A stretch of DNA of 9,924 nt from Planctomycetales bacterium (GTDB lineage: Bacteria; Planctomycetota; Planctomycetia; Planctomycetales; Planctomycetaceae): the NCBI GenBank assembly GCA_020050375.1, contig JAGVKR010000116.1, positions 1-9,924 on the forward strand, given 5' to 3'. Position 1 is the first letter of the stretch; the number at the start of each line of letters is the position of its first letter. The position numbers and the translations under genes are program-made. Under the pieces are notes generated by a model. That model saw only the letters and a list, made by a program, of their open reading frames with translations. It searched no databases and was not told where the DNA came from. Of the stretch, positions 1 through 6,518 are shown piece after piece.

Positions 1-1389
1 GTCGTGCTTCTGTCGCTGGGCTATTATGCACTGATCCGCGTGGACGGCACCGACGGCGACATTCGCGCAGAGACGAGCTGGCGTTGGACTCGCACCGCCG
101 AAGAGGTTTTTCTGGCGTCGCAATCGCAAGCACCGTCAACTCCCGGCGCGGCGGCCTCGGAAACGGAGTCAGCCCCATCCGAATCGGCCCCGATCGCGCT
201 CGAACCGGGCGATTGGCCCGAGTTTCGCGGTCCACACCGCGACGATCGCCTCGAAGGAGTCCGAATCAATGACGACTGGAACCGTTCGCCACCAAAACTC
301 GTGTGGAAGAAACGACTCGGGCCGGGGTGGGGGTCGTTCTCGGTCGTCGGCGACCGATTGTTCACGCAGGAGCAGCGCGGCGACGACGAGGCAGTCGTCT
401 GCTATCGGGCGACCGATGGCGCCGAGCAGTGGATCCATAAAGACTCGACCCGCTTCTGGGAAGTGATCGGCGGCGCCGGCCCCCGCGCCACTCCGACATT
501 CCACGAAGGGCGCCTCTACACGGTCGGCGCCAACGGCCGACTCAATTGTCTCGACGCAGCAACCGGCCGGCGCATCTGGGGAGTCGACATGATCGAGTCT
601 CCCGATGTGAAAGTCCCCGATTGGGGCTACGCCAGCTCGCCGCTGGTTTTCGGCGAGTTGGTGCTGGTCCTTCCCGGTCGCCCCGATGGCTCCGCCCTGC
701 AGGCGTACGATCGCGCGACCGGCGATCGAGTCTGGTCGAGCGGCGAAGGAACCCACGCCTACAGTTCCCCGCAACTGGCCACCATTGCCGGCGTTGAACA
801 GATTGTGACCCAGACCGACAAAGGGGTGTCGGGACTCGACCCGCTCACCGGAAAAATTCTCTGGAGCCACACCTGGCTGACCGCTGGCAACGGCTCGCGC
901 GTCCTGCAGCCCTACGTGGACGGAGACATGGTCCTCGTCACGACGTTCTTCGGAATCGGCACGCGCCGCTTGCGGGTGACGAAGCCGGGTGACGAATGGT
1001 CCGTCGCGGTCCTCTGGGAATCGAGGGACTTCAAACCGTACTTCAATGATTTTGTCGTGCAGGAGGGGTACGCCTACGGATTCGACGTCAACATCTTCAC
1101 CTGCATCGATCTCGCGACGGGGAAGCGCGCCTGGAAGGGAGGCCGGTACGGACACGGTCAGGTTCTGCTCATCGTCGACCAGAAACTGCTTCTCGTATTG
1201 TCCGAAACCGGCGAAGCTGTTCTGGTGAAGGCCGATCCGCAGAAGCTCACCGAGCTGGGGCGCTTTGCCGCCCTCGAAGGGAAGACGTGGAACCACCCGG
1301 TCATCGTTCGCGGGAAACTCTACGTCCGCAACGCCGAAGAAATGGCCTGCTACGACGTCGCCCCCACGGACGCCGTCGCCGCGAAATAG
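1..1389 (+). CDS. PQQ-like beta-propeller repeat protein, 5' end missing
   Basis: The reading frame is open from the first base, so the true N-terminus lies before the window; the GTG at base 4 is only the first possible start inside it. The visible part starts with hydrophobic residues (LLSLGYYALI), probably the end of a membrane anchor. A linker rich in Ala, Ser, Pro and Glu follows (about codons 38-70), then the domain opening motif DWPEFRGP at codon 71. After it come pyrrolo-quinoline-quinone-like propeller blades with the usual pattern: GRLYTVGANGRLNCLDAATG with IW, ALQAYDRATGDRVW and GLDPLTGKILW. The family resembles BamB and PQQ dehydrogenase propellers but usually binds no PQQ in planctomycetes. 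An envelope-facing, membrane-anchored scaffold or binding role is likely, but the substrate is unknown. It stops with TAG at 1387-1389. The gap to the next gene is 239 bp, so co-transcription is uncertain. Confidence 0.87.
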   Translation, partial: VVLLSLGYYALIRVDGTDGDIRAETSWRWTRTAEEVFLASQSQAPSTPGAAASETESAPSESAPIALEPGDWPEFRGPHRDDRLEGVRINDDWNRSPPKLVWKKRLGPGWGSFSVVGDRLFTQEQRGDDEAVVCYRATDGAEQWIHKDSTRFWEVIGGAGPRATPTFHEGRLYTVGANGRLNCLDAATGRRIWGVDMIESPDVKVPDWGYASSPLVFGELVLVLPGRPDGSALQAYDRATGDRVWSSGEGTHAYSSPQLATIAGVEQIVTQTDKGVSGLDPLTGKILWSHTWLTAGNGSRVLQPYVDGDMVLVTTFFGIGTRRLRVTKPGDEWSVAVLWESRDFKPYFNDFVVQEGYAYGFDVNIFTCIDLATGKRAWKGGRYGHGQVLLIVDQKLLLVLSETGEAVLVKADPQKLTELGRFAALEGKTWNHPVIVRGKLYVRNAEEMACYDVAPTDAVAAK

Positions 1390-1628
1390 CCCCCACCATT
1401 GTCACCCGACGCGTTAGCGAGGGGCCGCGTAGCAAGTGTTCCGCGGTTGCGCCTCGGCAAGCCGCCGAGCGTCCCGAACAGCGTCGAATCAAGCCCGAAC
1501 CATCAGTGCAGAGTCGCGTCACGCCCCGACTTTTCGACCTTCGTCGCGAACGGCCCCGGCATTGAGTACAACAGGACTTCTTCGAATATCCCTGCCCCCC
1601 GATTCGCGCCCCCGGAGATGAGTCGACG
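1390..1628. repeat. Intergenic region with a TRRVSEG-type planctomycete repeat
   Basis: No gene is seen here. Bases 1403-1424 (CCCGACGCGTTAGCGAGGGG and flanks) match, from memory, a motif scattered through planctomycete genomes whose translation gives the recurrent spurious peptide TRRVSEG. A weak hairpin follows: CTCGGC (1453-1458) can pair with GCCGAG (1464-1469). The rest is unremarkable. A possible ribosome site GGAG (1614-1617) precedes the next gene's ATG by 11 nt. Confidence 0.55.
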
Positions 1629-3017
1629 ATGGCAACCACTCCACAGAAACTCACCGCAGTCACCGAAACTTCTCGACGATCTTTTCTGACCACGGCCAGC
1701 GCGGCAGCCTTCAGCTTCACGATCGTCCCCCGCCACGTCCTGGGTGGGGCCGGTTTCATCGCGCCGAGCGAGAAGGTCAATCTCGCCGGGATCGGCGCCG
1801 GCGGAATGGGAGGCGGCGACATCGCCACCCACGCCCGCAACGGAGCGAACGTCGTCGCCCTGTGCGACGTCGACGAGACCCGCGCTGCGGGTTCGTTTGC
1901 CGCCTTTCCCAAGGCGCGGCGTTACAAAGACTTCCGCGAGATGCTCGACAAAGAGGCGAAGAACATCGACGCCGTCTCGGTCGGCACACCCGACCACATC
2001 CACGCCGTCGCCTCGATGGCCGCGATCCGCGCCGGCAAGCATGTCTATTGCCAAAAACCCCTCACGCACACGCTGCACGAGTGCCGCGAGTTGACGAAAG
2101 CCGCGCACGTCGCCGGCGTCGCGACGCAAATGGGGAACCAGGGGCACGCCAGTGAAGGCTCGCGGCTGACGAACGAATGGATTCAGGCGGGTGTCATCGG
2201 CGAGGTGCGCGAGGTTCATGTCTGGTCCGATCGCGCGGGCCGACTCTGGAAGCAGGGAATCGGCCGGCCCACCGACACGCCCCCCATTCCCAGGACACTC
2301 GATTGGAACCTCTGGCTCGGACCGATCCAGGAACGGCCGTATCACTCAGCGTATTGCCCGTCGAACTGGCGCGGCTGGTGGGATTTCGGCACCGGCGCGA
2401 TGGGAGACATGGGCTGTCACATCATCGACCATCCGGTCTGGGCGCTGGGACTGGGAACGCCCACCAGCGTCGAAGCCCGCTCGACGCTCGACGGTTCGGT
2501 CCTTGCCGACAACAAGCCCAACACCGAGACTTTCCCAATCGCGTCGATCATCGCGTACGAGTTTCCTGCTCGCGGCTCGCTCCCTCCCGTGCGAATGACC
2601 TGGTACGAAGGAGGCCTGATGCCTCCCACCCCCGCGCAAATGCCGGCGGGCAAGAAGCTGATCGACAACGGCGTGCTCTACGTCGGCTCAAAGGGGGTCA
2701 TGCACCACGGCTCGCACGGAGGGATGCCCGAAGTTTGGCCGGCGGGTTTGCAGGAAGCGGCCCGCGCCGTCCCCAAAACGATGACCCGCTCGCCCGGCCA
2801 CTACGAAGAATGGCTGCTCGCCTGCAAAGGGGGCCCGCGCCCCATTTCGAATTTCGACTACGCCGGCCCCCTCACCGAAATCGTCCTGCTGGGCGTTCTG
2901 GCGCTGAGGGCGCCGGGAACGAGAATCGAATGGGACAATGCCGCGATGAAGGTCAAAAACGCCCCCGAGCTCGACCGCTTCGTGCATACCGAGTATCGCA
3001 AGGGGTGGACGTTGTAA
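1629..3017 (+). CDS. Tat-exported Gfo/Idh/MocA family oxidoreductase
   Basis: A 462-residue NAD(P)-dependent sugar dehydrogenase-type enzyme. The N-terminus has a twin-arginine signal: S15-R-R-S-F-L, a short Ala-rich hydrophobic stretch, then the mature part from about residue 40. The Rossmann fold shows G54-I-G-A-G-G-M-G-G for dinucleotide binding, and D80 in ALCDVD ends beta-2. The family's EKP motif appears as C-Q-K-P (141-144). In the C-terminal domain, G-D-M-G-C-H264-I-I-D267 carries the likely catalytic His/Asp. Length is usual for the exported planctomycete and Bacteroidetes branch. Such enzymes carry cofactor folded in the cytoplasm through Tat, and several relatives oxidise C3 of glycosides or act on N-acetylhexosamines. 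The following DUF1080 gene favours the 3-keto-sugar role, which is inference. The ATG at 1629 is preferred because it places the twin arginines 15 residues in; the ATG at 1618 is out of frame. Confidence 0.95.
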   Translation: MATTPQKLTAVTETSRRSFLTTASAAAFSFTIVPRHVLGGAGFIAPSEKVNLAGIGAGGMGGGDIATHARNGANVVALCDVDETRAAGSFAAFPKARRYKDFREMLDKEAKNIDAVSVGTPDHIHAVASMAAIRAGKHVYCQKPLTHTLHECRELTKAAHVAGVATQMGNQGHASEGSRLTNEWIQAGVIGEVREVHVWSDRAGRLWKQGIGRPTDTPPIPRTLDWNLWLGPIQERPYHSAYCPSNWRGWWDFGTGAMGDMGCHIIDHPVWALGLGTPTSVEARSTLDGSVLADNKPNTETFPIASIIAYEFPARGSLPPVRMTWYEGGLMPPTPAQMPAGKKLIDNGVLYVGSKGVMHHGSHGGMPEVWPAGLQEAARAVPKTMTRSPGHYEEWLLACKGGPRPISNFDYAGPLTEIVLLGVLALRAPGTRIEWDNAAMKVKNAPELDRFVHTEYRKGWTL

Positions 3018-3036
3018 GAATCGGCCTCAGCGTCGT

Positions 3037-3079
3037 CTTTCGCTCCGCGAAAGAACGCGCCCTTTCGCGAAGCGAAAGG
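3037..3079. repeat. Pair of CTTTCGC hairpins between oxidoreductase and DUF1080 genes
   Basis: Two perfect small hairpins stand seven bases apart. The first (3037-3053) has arms CTTTCGC and GCGAAAG with loop TCC. The second (3061-3079) has arms CCTTTCGC and GCGAAAGG with loop GAA. They share the same stem core but have different loops, so they are two copies of one palindromic unit. They lie 20 nt after the upstream stop and 51 nt before the downstream ATG. They could act as an attenuator or mRNA-stability element, but there is no T-tract for a classic terminator. Confidence 0.75.
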
Positions 3080-3129
3080 CGACCATGCGTCCTCCCAGCC
3101 CTCCACAATCCTCCTCACGAGACGCTCCG

Positions 3130-3819
3130 ATGATTCGACATCTCGCAGCAATCGTTTTTCTGTTCATCGCTGTTCGAGCGGCCCACTCCGCCGACAACAC
3201 GCTCACCGACCAGGAGAAGAAGGAGGGCTGGCAACTCCTCTTTGACGGCAAGACGACGAAGGGGTGGATGACGCCCAAGGAAAAGCCCCTCCCCGCCTCG
3301 CATGTGCAGGACGGGGCCCTCAACCCCCATCCGTGCGACTACATGCTGGTCTACGAGAAGCCGCTCGAGAACTACGTCCTCGCGCTCGACTTCAAGCTCA
3401 CTCCCAAGTGCAACAGCGGGATCTTCCTCCGCACGTCACCCCTCACCCCGCGCCCGGGTAAAGACGTGGGCTTCAACGGCATCGAAGTCGCTATTCAGGA
3501 AAGTGACACGGCCGGCTTCCACGACACCGGCGCGATCTACGATCTCGTCCAGCCGCAAAAGAACACCCTCAAACCGGTCGGCGAGTGGAACCACATCCAA
3601 ATCACGAGCGACCGCAATCGCCTCGCCGTCGAGCTCAACGGCGAGCGCATCACTTCGATGGACCTCGACCAGTGGACCGAGAAGAACAAGCGCCCCGATG
3701 GTACCGAGCACAAGTTCGACGTCGTTTACAAAGATCACCCGCGGAAGGGCTACATCGGCCTGCAGGACCACGGCAGTGACTGCTGGTACCGGAATATCAA
3801 GTTGAAGCCGCTGAAGTGA
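3130..3819 (+). CDS. Secreted DUF1080 protein (3-keto-disaccharide hydrolase family)
   Basis: A 229-residue protein with a Sec signal peptide (MIRHLAAIVFLFIAVRAAHS, cut near AHS-A). It is a single DUF1080 domain, a concanavalin/LamG-like beta-sandwich. Hallmarks in order are W-Q-L-L-F-D-G-K with G-W (start of the sandwich), ALDFKLTPKCNSGIFLRTSP, the centre GIEVAIQESD followed by TGAIYDL, the strand GEWNHIQI, the strand LAVELNGERI, and GYIGLQDHGSDCWYRNIKL at the end. Characterised members hydrolyse 3-keto-disaccharides made by Gfo/Idh/MocA dehydrogenases, and the gene directly upstream encodes one. Acting in the periplasm or outside the cell is likely from the signal peptide. The ATG at 3130 is chosen over the in-frame ATG at 3085 because only 3130 puts the signal sequence at the N-terminus, and the upstream stretch abuts the hairpin repeats. 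Confidence 0.93.
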   Translation: MIRHLAAIVFLFIAVRAAHSADNTLTDQEKKEGWQLLFDGKTTKGWMTPKEKPLPASHVQDGALNPHPCDYMLVYEKPLENYVLALDFKLTPKCNSGIFLRTSPLTPRPGKDVGFNGIEVAIQESDTAGFHDTGAIYDLVQPQKNTLKPVGEWNHIQITSDRNRLAVELNGERITSMDLDQWTEKNKRPDGTEHKFDVVYKDHPRKGYIGLQDHGSDCWYRNIKLKPLK

Positions 3820-3830
3820 GGGTGACTGTC

Positions 3831-3861
3831 GAGGATTGAGGATAGAAGATCGAGGATCGAG
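3831..3861 (+). repeat. Degenerate GAGGATnGA short tandem repeat
   Basis: Just after the DUF1080 stop the sequence runs through imperfect units of about 9-10 bases: GAGGATTGA, GGATAGAAGA, TCGAGGATCGAG. Such low-complexity strings recur between planctomycete genes and have no known function. Confidence 0.55.
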
Positions 3862-3886
3862 CAGAGCCGCGCGCGGATCGAAATCT

Positions 3887-3913
3887 CCCTTCCCCCCCCC
3901 GGCGGGGGAAGGG
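3887..3913. repeat. C-rich/G-rich hairpin upstream of sulfatase
   Basis: The arm CCCTTCCCCC (3887-3896) pairs perfectly with GGGGGAAGGG (3904-3913) across a seven-base loop. A further G-rich run (GGGG at 3916-3919 and seven G at 3922-3928) follows it. The structure lies 62 nt before the ATG of the sulfatase gene. It could block read-through or affect the leader, and the adjacent G-runs might form a quadruplex on the + strand. There is no T-tract. Confidence 0.65.
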
Positions 3914-3974
3914 CCGGGGATGGGGGGGCGAACGTCAATTGACTTTCGACAAACAACCAACGCCGCTGCAACGG

Positions 3975-5369
3975 ATGCTCCCGTCCCGAGCATGGATTGA
4001 TCGCAATCGCGCGATCGTGCTCCGCGCCTCTCGCGCCGCGCCCTTCATCGCCATGCTGGCGAGCAGCCTCGTTTTCAGCCAAGCGTGCCGCGCCGAACCC
4101 CACCCCAACATCGTCGTCATCCTCGCCGACGACCTCGGCCGCGGCGACTACTCGGCGTTCGGCACGCCCGACCTTCGCACGCCGCACATCGACCGCTTGT
4201 TTCGCGAAGGGATGACGTTCGACAATTTTTACGCGAACAGCCCCGTCTGCTCCCCCACCCGCGCGGCCCTCATGACCGGCTGCTATCCCGATCGCGTCGG
4301 CGTGCCGGGGGTGATCCGCGACATTCCAGCCAACTCCTGGGGATATCTTTCGCAAAAGTGCGTCTTCTTGCCGAGCCGGCTCAAAACAGCCGGCTACCAT
4401 TCGGCGATCGTCGGGAAATGGCATCTCGGGTTCGACGCCCCCAATACGCCCCTCGATCGCGGCTTCGATTTCTTCCATGGCTTTCTCGGCGACATGATGG
4501 ACGACTACTGGTCGCATCTGCGCAACGGCAAGAATTTTCTGCGGCACAACCGGGAAACGATCGTCGCCGAGGGACATGCCACCGACCTCTTCACCGCTTG
4601 GGCTTGCGACTATCTCAAGACGCGGGCCGACAAGCCCGAGCCATTCTTTCTGTATCTGGCGTACAACGCCCCGCACGACCCGATTCAGCCGCCGGTCGAA
4701 TGGCTGCGAAAAGTGAAGGAGCGTCAACCGGAGATCACCGAGCCCCGCGCGAAGCTCGTCGCCCTGATCGAGCACATGGACGCGGGCATCGGCCAAGTCC
4801 TCAACTCGCTCGATCGGTTGAAACTGTCCGAAAACACGCTCGTCGTTTTCACCTCCGACAACGGTGGCTTGCTCAGCCGGCAGGCCCGCAACGGCCCCTA
4901 TCGCAGCGAGAAGCAGCACATGTACGAGGGAGGCCTGCGCGTTCCGGGAGCCGTCCGCTGGCCCGGAAAGACTGCCGCCGCTTCGCGCTCCGAACGGGTC
5001 GTCGTCACGATGGATCTCTTCCCGACCCTCTGCGAAGCGGCCGGCATCACAAGTCCGACGGGCATCGACGGCGTGAGTTTCCTCCCCACGCTGCTCGGCA
5101 AGCTGCAATCTGATGCCCCGCGCGATCTGTATTTCGTCCGCCGCGAAGGGGGCCCCGCTTACGGCGGAAAAACGATCGAAGCCCTCCGCCGCGGCGACTG
5201 GAAGCTCGTCCAGGACAGCCCCTTCGCCCCCCGCGAATTGTTCAACCTCACCCGCGACCCCCTCGAAACCACCGACCTCGCCCAATCCGAGCCCGAAATC
5301 TTCCGCGCCCTCTCCGCCGCCCTGCAGGCCCAGATCCAACGCGCCGGCAACGCCCCCTGGCAGCCGTAG
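3975..5369 (+). CDS. Secreted type I sulfatase (formylglycine-dependent)
   Basis: A sulfate ester hydrolase of 464 residues (counted from ATG 3975). An Arg-rich N-region and a hydrophobic stretch (about residues 21-38, ending QACRA) look like a Sec signal. Active-site residues can all be read: metal-binding D52-D53 (ADDLG), C92-S-P-T-R96, the C-x-P-x-R motif whose Cys is oxidised to formylglycine, K148 and H150 in G-K-W-H-L-G, H234-D235 in A-P-H-D-P, D295-N296 in S-D-N-G-G, and K313. The C-terminal ELFNLTRDPLETTDLA is the standard small-subdomain ending. It is therefore likely active, provided a formylglycine-generating enzyme is encoded elsewhere. The substrate cannot be read, but the neighbours suggest a glycan sulfate. 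The start is uncertain: an in-frame TTG at 3939 lies nearer the G-rich region and adds 12 residues, while ATG 4053 would shorten the signal. Confidence 0.95.
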   Translation: MLPSRAWIDRNRAIVLRASRAAPFIAMLASSLVFSQACRAEPHPNIVVILADDLGRGDYSAFGTPDLRTPHIDRLFREGMTFDNFYANSPVCSPTRAALMTGCYPDRVGVPGVIRDIPANSWGYLSQKCVFLPSRLKTAGYHSAIVGKWHLGFDAPNTPLDRGFDFFHGFLGDMMDDYWSHLRNGKNFLRHNRETIVAEGHATDLFTAWACDYLKTRADKPEPFFLYLAYNAPHDPIQPPVEWLRKVKERQPEITEPRAKLVALIEHMDAGIGQVLNSLDRLKLSENTLVVFTSDNGGLLSRQARNGPYRSEKQHMYEGGLRVPGAVRWPGKTAAASRSERVVVTMDLFPTLCEAAGITSPTGIDGVSFLPTLLGKLQSDAPRDLYFVRREGGPAYGGKTIEALRRGDWKLVQDSPFAPRELFNLTRDPLETTDLAQSEPEIFRALSAALQAQIQRAGNAPWQP

Positions 5370-5388
5370 GCTTGAGGCTTGAGGCTTG
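5369..5388 (+). repeat. Short tandem repeat GGCTTGA x 2.9
   Basis: Three consecutive heptamers (GGCTTGA, GGCTTGA, GGCTTG) begin on the last base of the sulfatase stop codon and run directly into the inverted-arm element. They look like a replication-slippage product. No function is inferred. Confidence 0.8.
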
Positions 5389-5389
5389 C

Positions 5390-5608
5390 CCTCGTTCCCA
5401 CGCTCCGCGTGGGAACGCGCGTCCCGACGCTCTGCGTCGCACATGGGAACGACGGGCCAATTCCAACCCACCGGAAACACACCCGTCGACGACCGTTGGA
5501 CGTTGGATGTTGGATGTTCGACACCGTCGTGTCACGAATCCCAATCGCGTTGACGCGACGACGCAGAGCGTCGGAAAGCGCGTTCCCACGCAGAGCGTGG
5601 GAACGAGG
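5390..5608. repeat. 219-bp element with 50-bp inverted arms made of nested hairpins
   Basis: The left arm 5390-5439 and the reverse complement of 5559-5608 agree at 47 of 50 bases. Each arm holds a perfect 11-bp hairpin (arms CGTTCCCACGC and GCGTGGGAACG; 5393-5417 and 5581-5605; loop TCC on the left, AGA on the right) and, exactly seven bases inward, a 6-bp hairpin (CGACGC with GCGTCG; 5425-5439 and 5559-5573). The 119-bp centre includes short GTTGGATG-type repeats (about 5495-5520). No open frame in it looks like a protein and no target-site duplication is visible at the ends. It resembles a non-autonomous miniature element. The hairpin core is, from memory, frequent in planctomycete and some cyanobacterial genomes. 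Confidence 0.85.
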
Positions 5609-5613
5609 TCTTC

Positions 5614-5643
5614 CCCACTCCGCACTCCGAATTCCACACTCCC
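5614..5643 (+). repeat. CACTCCG-like low-complexity run
   Basis: Bases CACTCCGCACTCCGAATTCC and the following CACACTCCCC are degenerate heptamer-type repeats. They fill the space between the inverted-arm element and the -35 box of the gntR promoter. Confidence 0.45.
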
Positions 5644-5645
5644 CC

Positions 5646-5674
5646 TTGACGCCCCACAACTGTACTACTACACT
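5646..5674 (+). promoter_or_regulatory. Sigma-70-type promoter of the gntR/ABC operon
   Basis: TTGACG (5646-5651, five of six consensus bases) is followed after exactly 17 bp by TACACT (5669-5674, four of six). The initiation point would fall around 5681-5683, leaving a short leader of about 13-15 nt before the ATG at 5696. It is the best promoter match in the window. Confidence 0.75.
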
Positions 5675-5682
5675 TAGTACAG
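5660..5682. promoter_or_regulatory. Palindromic operator for the YtrA-type repressor
   Basis: CTGTACTA (5660-5667) and TAGTACAG (5675-5682) form a perfect 8-bp inverted repeat around a seven-base spacer. The spacer contains most of the -10 element, so a bound dimer would exclude RNA polymerase. GTAC-centred palindromes of this type are known for YtrA-subfamily GntR regulators, and the gene encoding one starts 13 bp downstream. Negative autoregulation of the whole operon is the natural reading. Confidence 0.8.
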
Positions 5683-5685
5683 TCT

Positions 5686-5690
5686 GGGAG
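5686..5690 (+). promoter_or_regulatory. Ribosome binding site of gntR
   Basis: GGGAG lies five bases before ATG 5696 and confirms this start. In-frame alternatives further in would cut into the DNA-binding domain. Confidence 0.65.
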
Positions 5691-5695
5691 CCGTC

Positions 5696-6106
5696 ATGGA
5701 ATTGCAGATTGCCACCTCCGGCCGCGAACCGATCTACAGGCAGCTCGCCGCGCAGATCCGCGAAGGGGTCGCCCGCGGGCAGCTCCAGCCGGGGGAAAAG
5801 CTCCCATCCGTCCGCGAGCTCTCGCGGACGCTGGTCGTCAATCCGAATACGATCGCCCGCGTCTACACCGAGCTCGAGCGGGATGGAGTGCTTCATACCC
5901 GACAAGGGCTGGGGGTCTTCGTCGCCGAGCCGACCAACGATCTCAGCAAGCCCGCCCGCAAGAAAAAACTGCTCGACGCACTCGACGCGTTTCTGACCGC
6001 CGCCGTCTATCTCGGTTATTCCCGCGAAGAGGTCGTCGCCGTCGTCACCGAGCGCACGAAACAGTTCGAATGGCCGCGCGTTTCCGCCTCAGGAGTGTCA
6101 CGCTGA
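5696..6106 (+). CDS. GntR family transcriptional regulator, YtrA subfamily
   Basis: A 136-residue cytoplasmic repressor. Residues 12-76 form the GntR winged helix: P-I-Y-R-Q-L at the start, P-G-E-K-L-P-S-V-R-E-L (32-42), the recognition-helix region V-N-P-N-T-I-A-R-V-Y (48-57) followed by E-L-E-R-D-G-V-L, and the wing T-R-Q-G-L-G-V-F-V. The remaining 60 residues, including KKKLLDALDAFLTAAVYLGYS, form the short two-helix C-terminal segment typical of YtrA proteins, too small for the FCD or UTRA ligand domains. YtrA regulators normally control the ABC transporter encoded next to them, and in Bacillus subtilis the ytr operon responds to cell-wall-active antibiotics. Here the ATPase and permease genes follow. 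The stop TGA overlaps an ATG (TGATG, 6104-6108) behind AGGAG (6091-6095), a coupling signal that no longer leads straight to the ATPase. Confidence 0.95.
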   Translation: MELQIATSGREPIYRQLAAQIREGVARGQLQPGEKLPSVRELSRTLVVNPNTIARVYTELERDGVLHTRQGLGVFVAEPTNDLSKPARKKKLLDALDAFLTAAVYLGYSREEVVAVVTERTKQFEWPRVSASGVSR

Positions 6107-6174
6107 TGATTTCGTGCTGGTTTGTCCCTGCTGAAGTTTCGCAGCTATTAACGGAACGGCGGGACCTAAGTCAC

Positions 6175-6203
6175 GACCCCTGCCGGCTTGTCCGGCAGGT
6201 GAA
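6175..6203 (-). repeat. Hairpin repeat copy 1
   Basis: Flank GACC, arm CCTGCCGG (6179-6186), loop CTTGT, arm CCGGCAGG (6192-6199), flank TGAA. All eight stem pairs are intact. Orientation is opposite to copies 3 and 4. Confidence 0.85.
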
Positions 6204-6243
6204 GAAGATCAATCGGCTAATCCAAGCCGTTGTGGCCTTCCAA

Positions 6244-6272
6244 GACCCCAGCCACCTTGCGTGGCTGGTGAA
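6244..6272 (-). repeat. Hairpin repeat copy 2
   Basis: Flank GACC, arm CCAGCCAC (6248-6255), loop CTTGC, arm GTGGCTGG (6261-6268), flank TGAA. The stem differs from copy 1 at four positions on each side, all compensated. The right flank continues TGAGATTC, close to the inverse of the flank of copies 3 and 4. Confidence 0.85.
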
Positions 6273-6311
6273 TGAGATTCCTGGAGAGGACGCACACTCG
6301 CGCGAATCTGA

Positions 6312-6340
6312 TTCACCCGTGAGACAAGCTCACGGGGGTC
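6312..6340 (+). repeat. Hairpin repeat copy 3
   Basis: Flank TTCA, arm CCCGTGAG (6316-6323), loop ACAAG, arm CTCACGGG (6329-6336), flank GGTC. It is preceded by GAATCTGA (6304-6311), shared with copy 4. Confidence 0.85.
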
Positions 6341-6381
6341 TCATCTCCCGGAATAGCACCTTTTCTAGCCCATGAATCTGA

Positions 6382-6410
6382 TTCACCCGCCGGACAAGCC
6401 GGCAGGGGTC
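6382..6410 (+). repeat. Hairpin repeat copy 4
   Basis: Flank TTCA, arm CCCGCCGG (6386-6393), loop ACAAG, arm CCGGCAGG (6399-6406), flank GGTC. There is one C/A mismatch in the stem. It is nearly the exact inverse of copy 1. Confidence 0.85.
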
Positions 6411-6518
6411 TTCAGTTGTCTATCGAAGAGAGCATTTGAAGTTGCGATTCGTTTTTTCTTTTCGATGTCGATGTTGCCGGGGTCAGTCCGTGCAATTCTC
6501 AATGACCTTCAAACGCCC

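Larger units (their letters stand above)
6106..6375 (+). other. Coupled 89-codon reading frame through the hairpin array, probably a relic
   Basis: An ATG at 6106 overlaps the gntR stop and has AGGAG at 6091-6095, so ribosomes probably do start here. The frame encodes 89 residues, runs through three hairpin repeats, and ends at a TGA (6373-6375) overlapping another ATG (6372) in the frame of the ATPase. Its composition (many CTA, AAT, GTT codons) is unlike the neighbouring genes and no domain is recognised. It is best seen as the old ATPase start cut off by inserted repeats. A real small protein is possible but unsupported. Confidence 0.3.

Noticed and set aside
169..1296. 375-codon minus-strand frame opposite the PQQ-like gene
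   Set aside because: Shadow of the propeller gene; no recognisable domain and no ribosome site noted.
1562..1590. TTGAGT followed by an AATATC-like box before the oxidoreductase gene
   Set aside because: The -10 is too poor to call, with about half of positions matching.
1301..1912. Minus-strand frame containing SLTRRVSEG-like residues in the translation
   Set aside because: It reads through the repeat at 1403-1424 and antisense to the oxidoreductase gene, so it is not a protein.
3750..5480. 576-codon open frame on the minus strand opposite the sulfatase gene
   Set aside because: It is the antisense shadow of a high-GC gene with an intact sulfatase active site on the + strand. Its translation is Gly/Glu/Val-rich without domain motifs, and it runs through intergenic repeats at both ends.
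5390..5608. CRISPR array or insertion sequence
   Set aside because: The repeats are inverted rather than direct with spacers, and no cas or transposase gene is present in the window.
5248..5996. Several frames across the inverted-arm element with peptides such as PTLCVGTR, SHALRGNA and SVGTRVPT
   Set aside because: These are translations of the hairpin repeat, a known source of false conserved proteins in planctomycete annotation.
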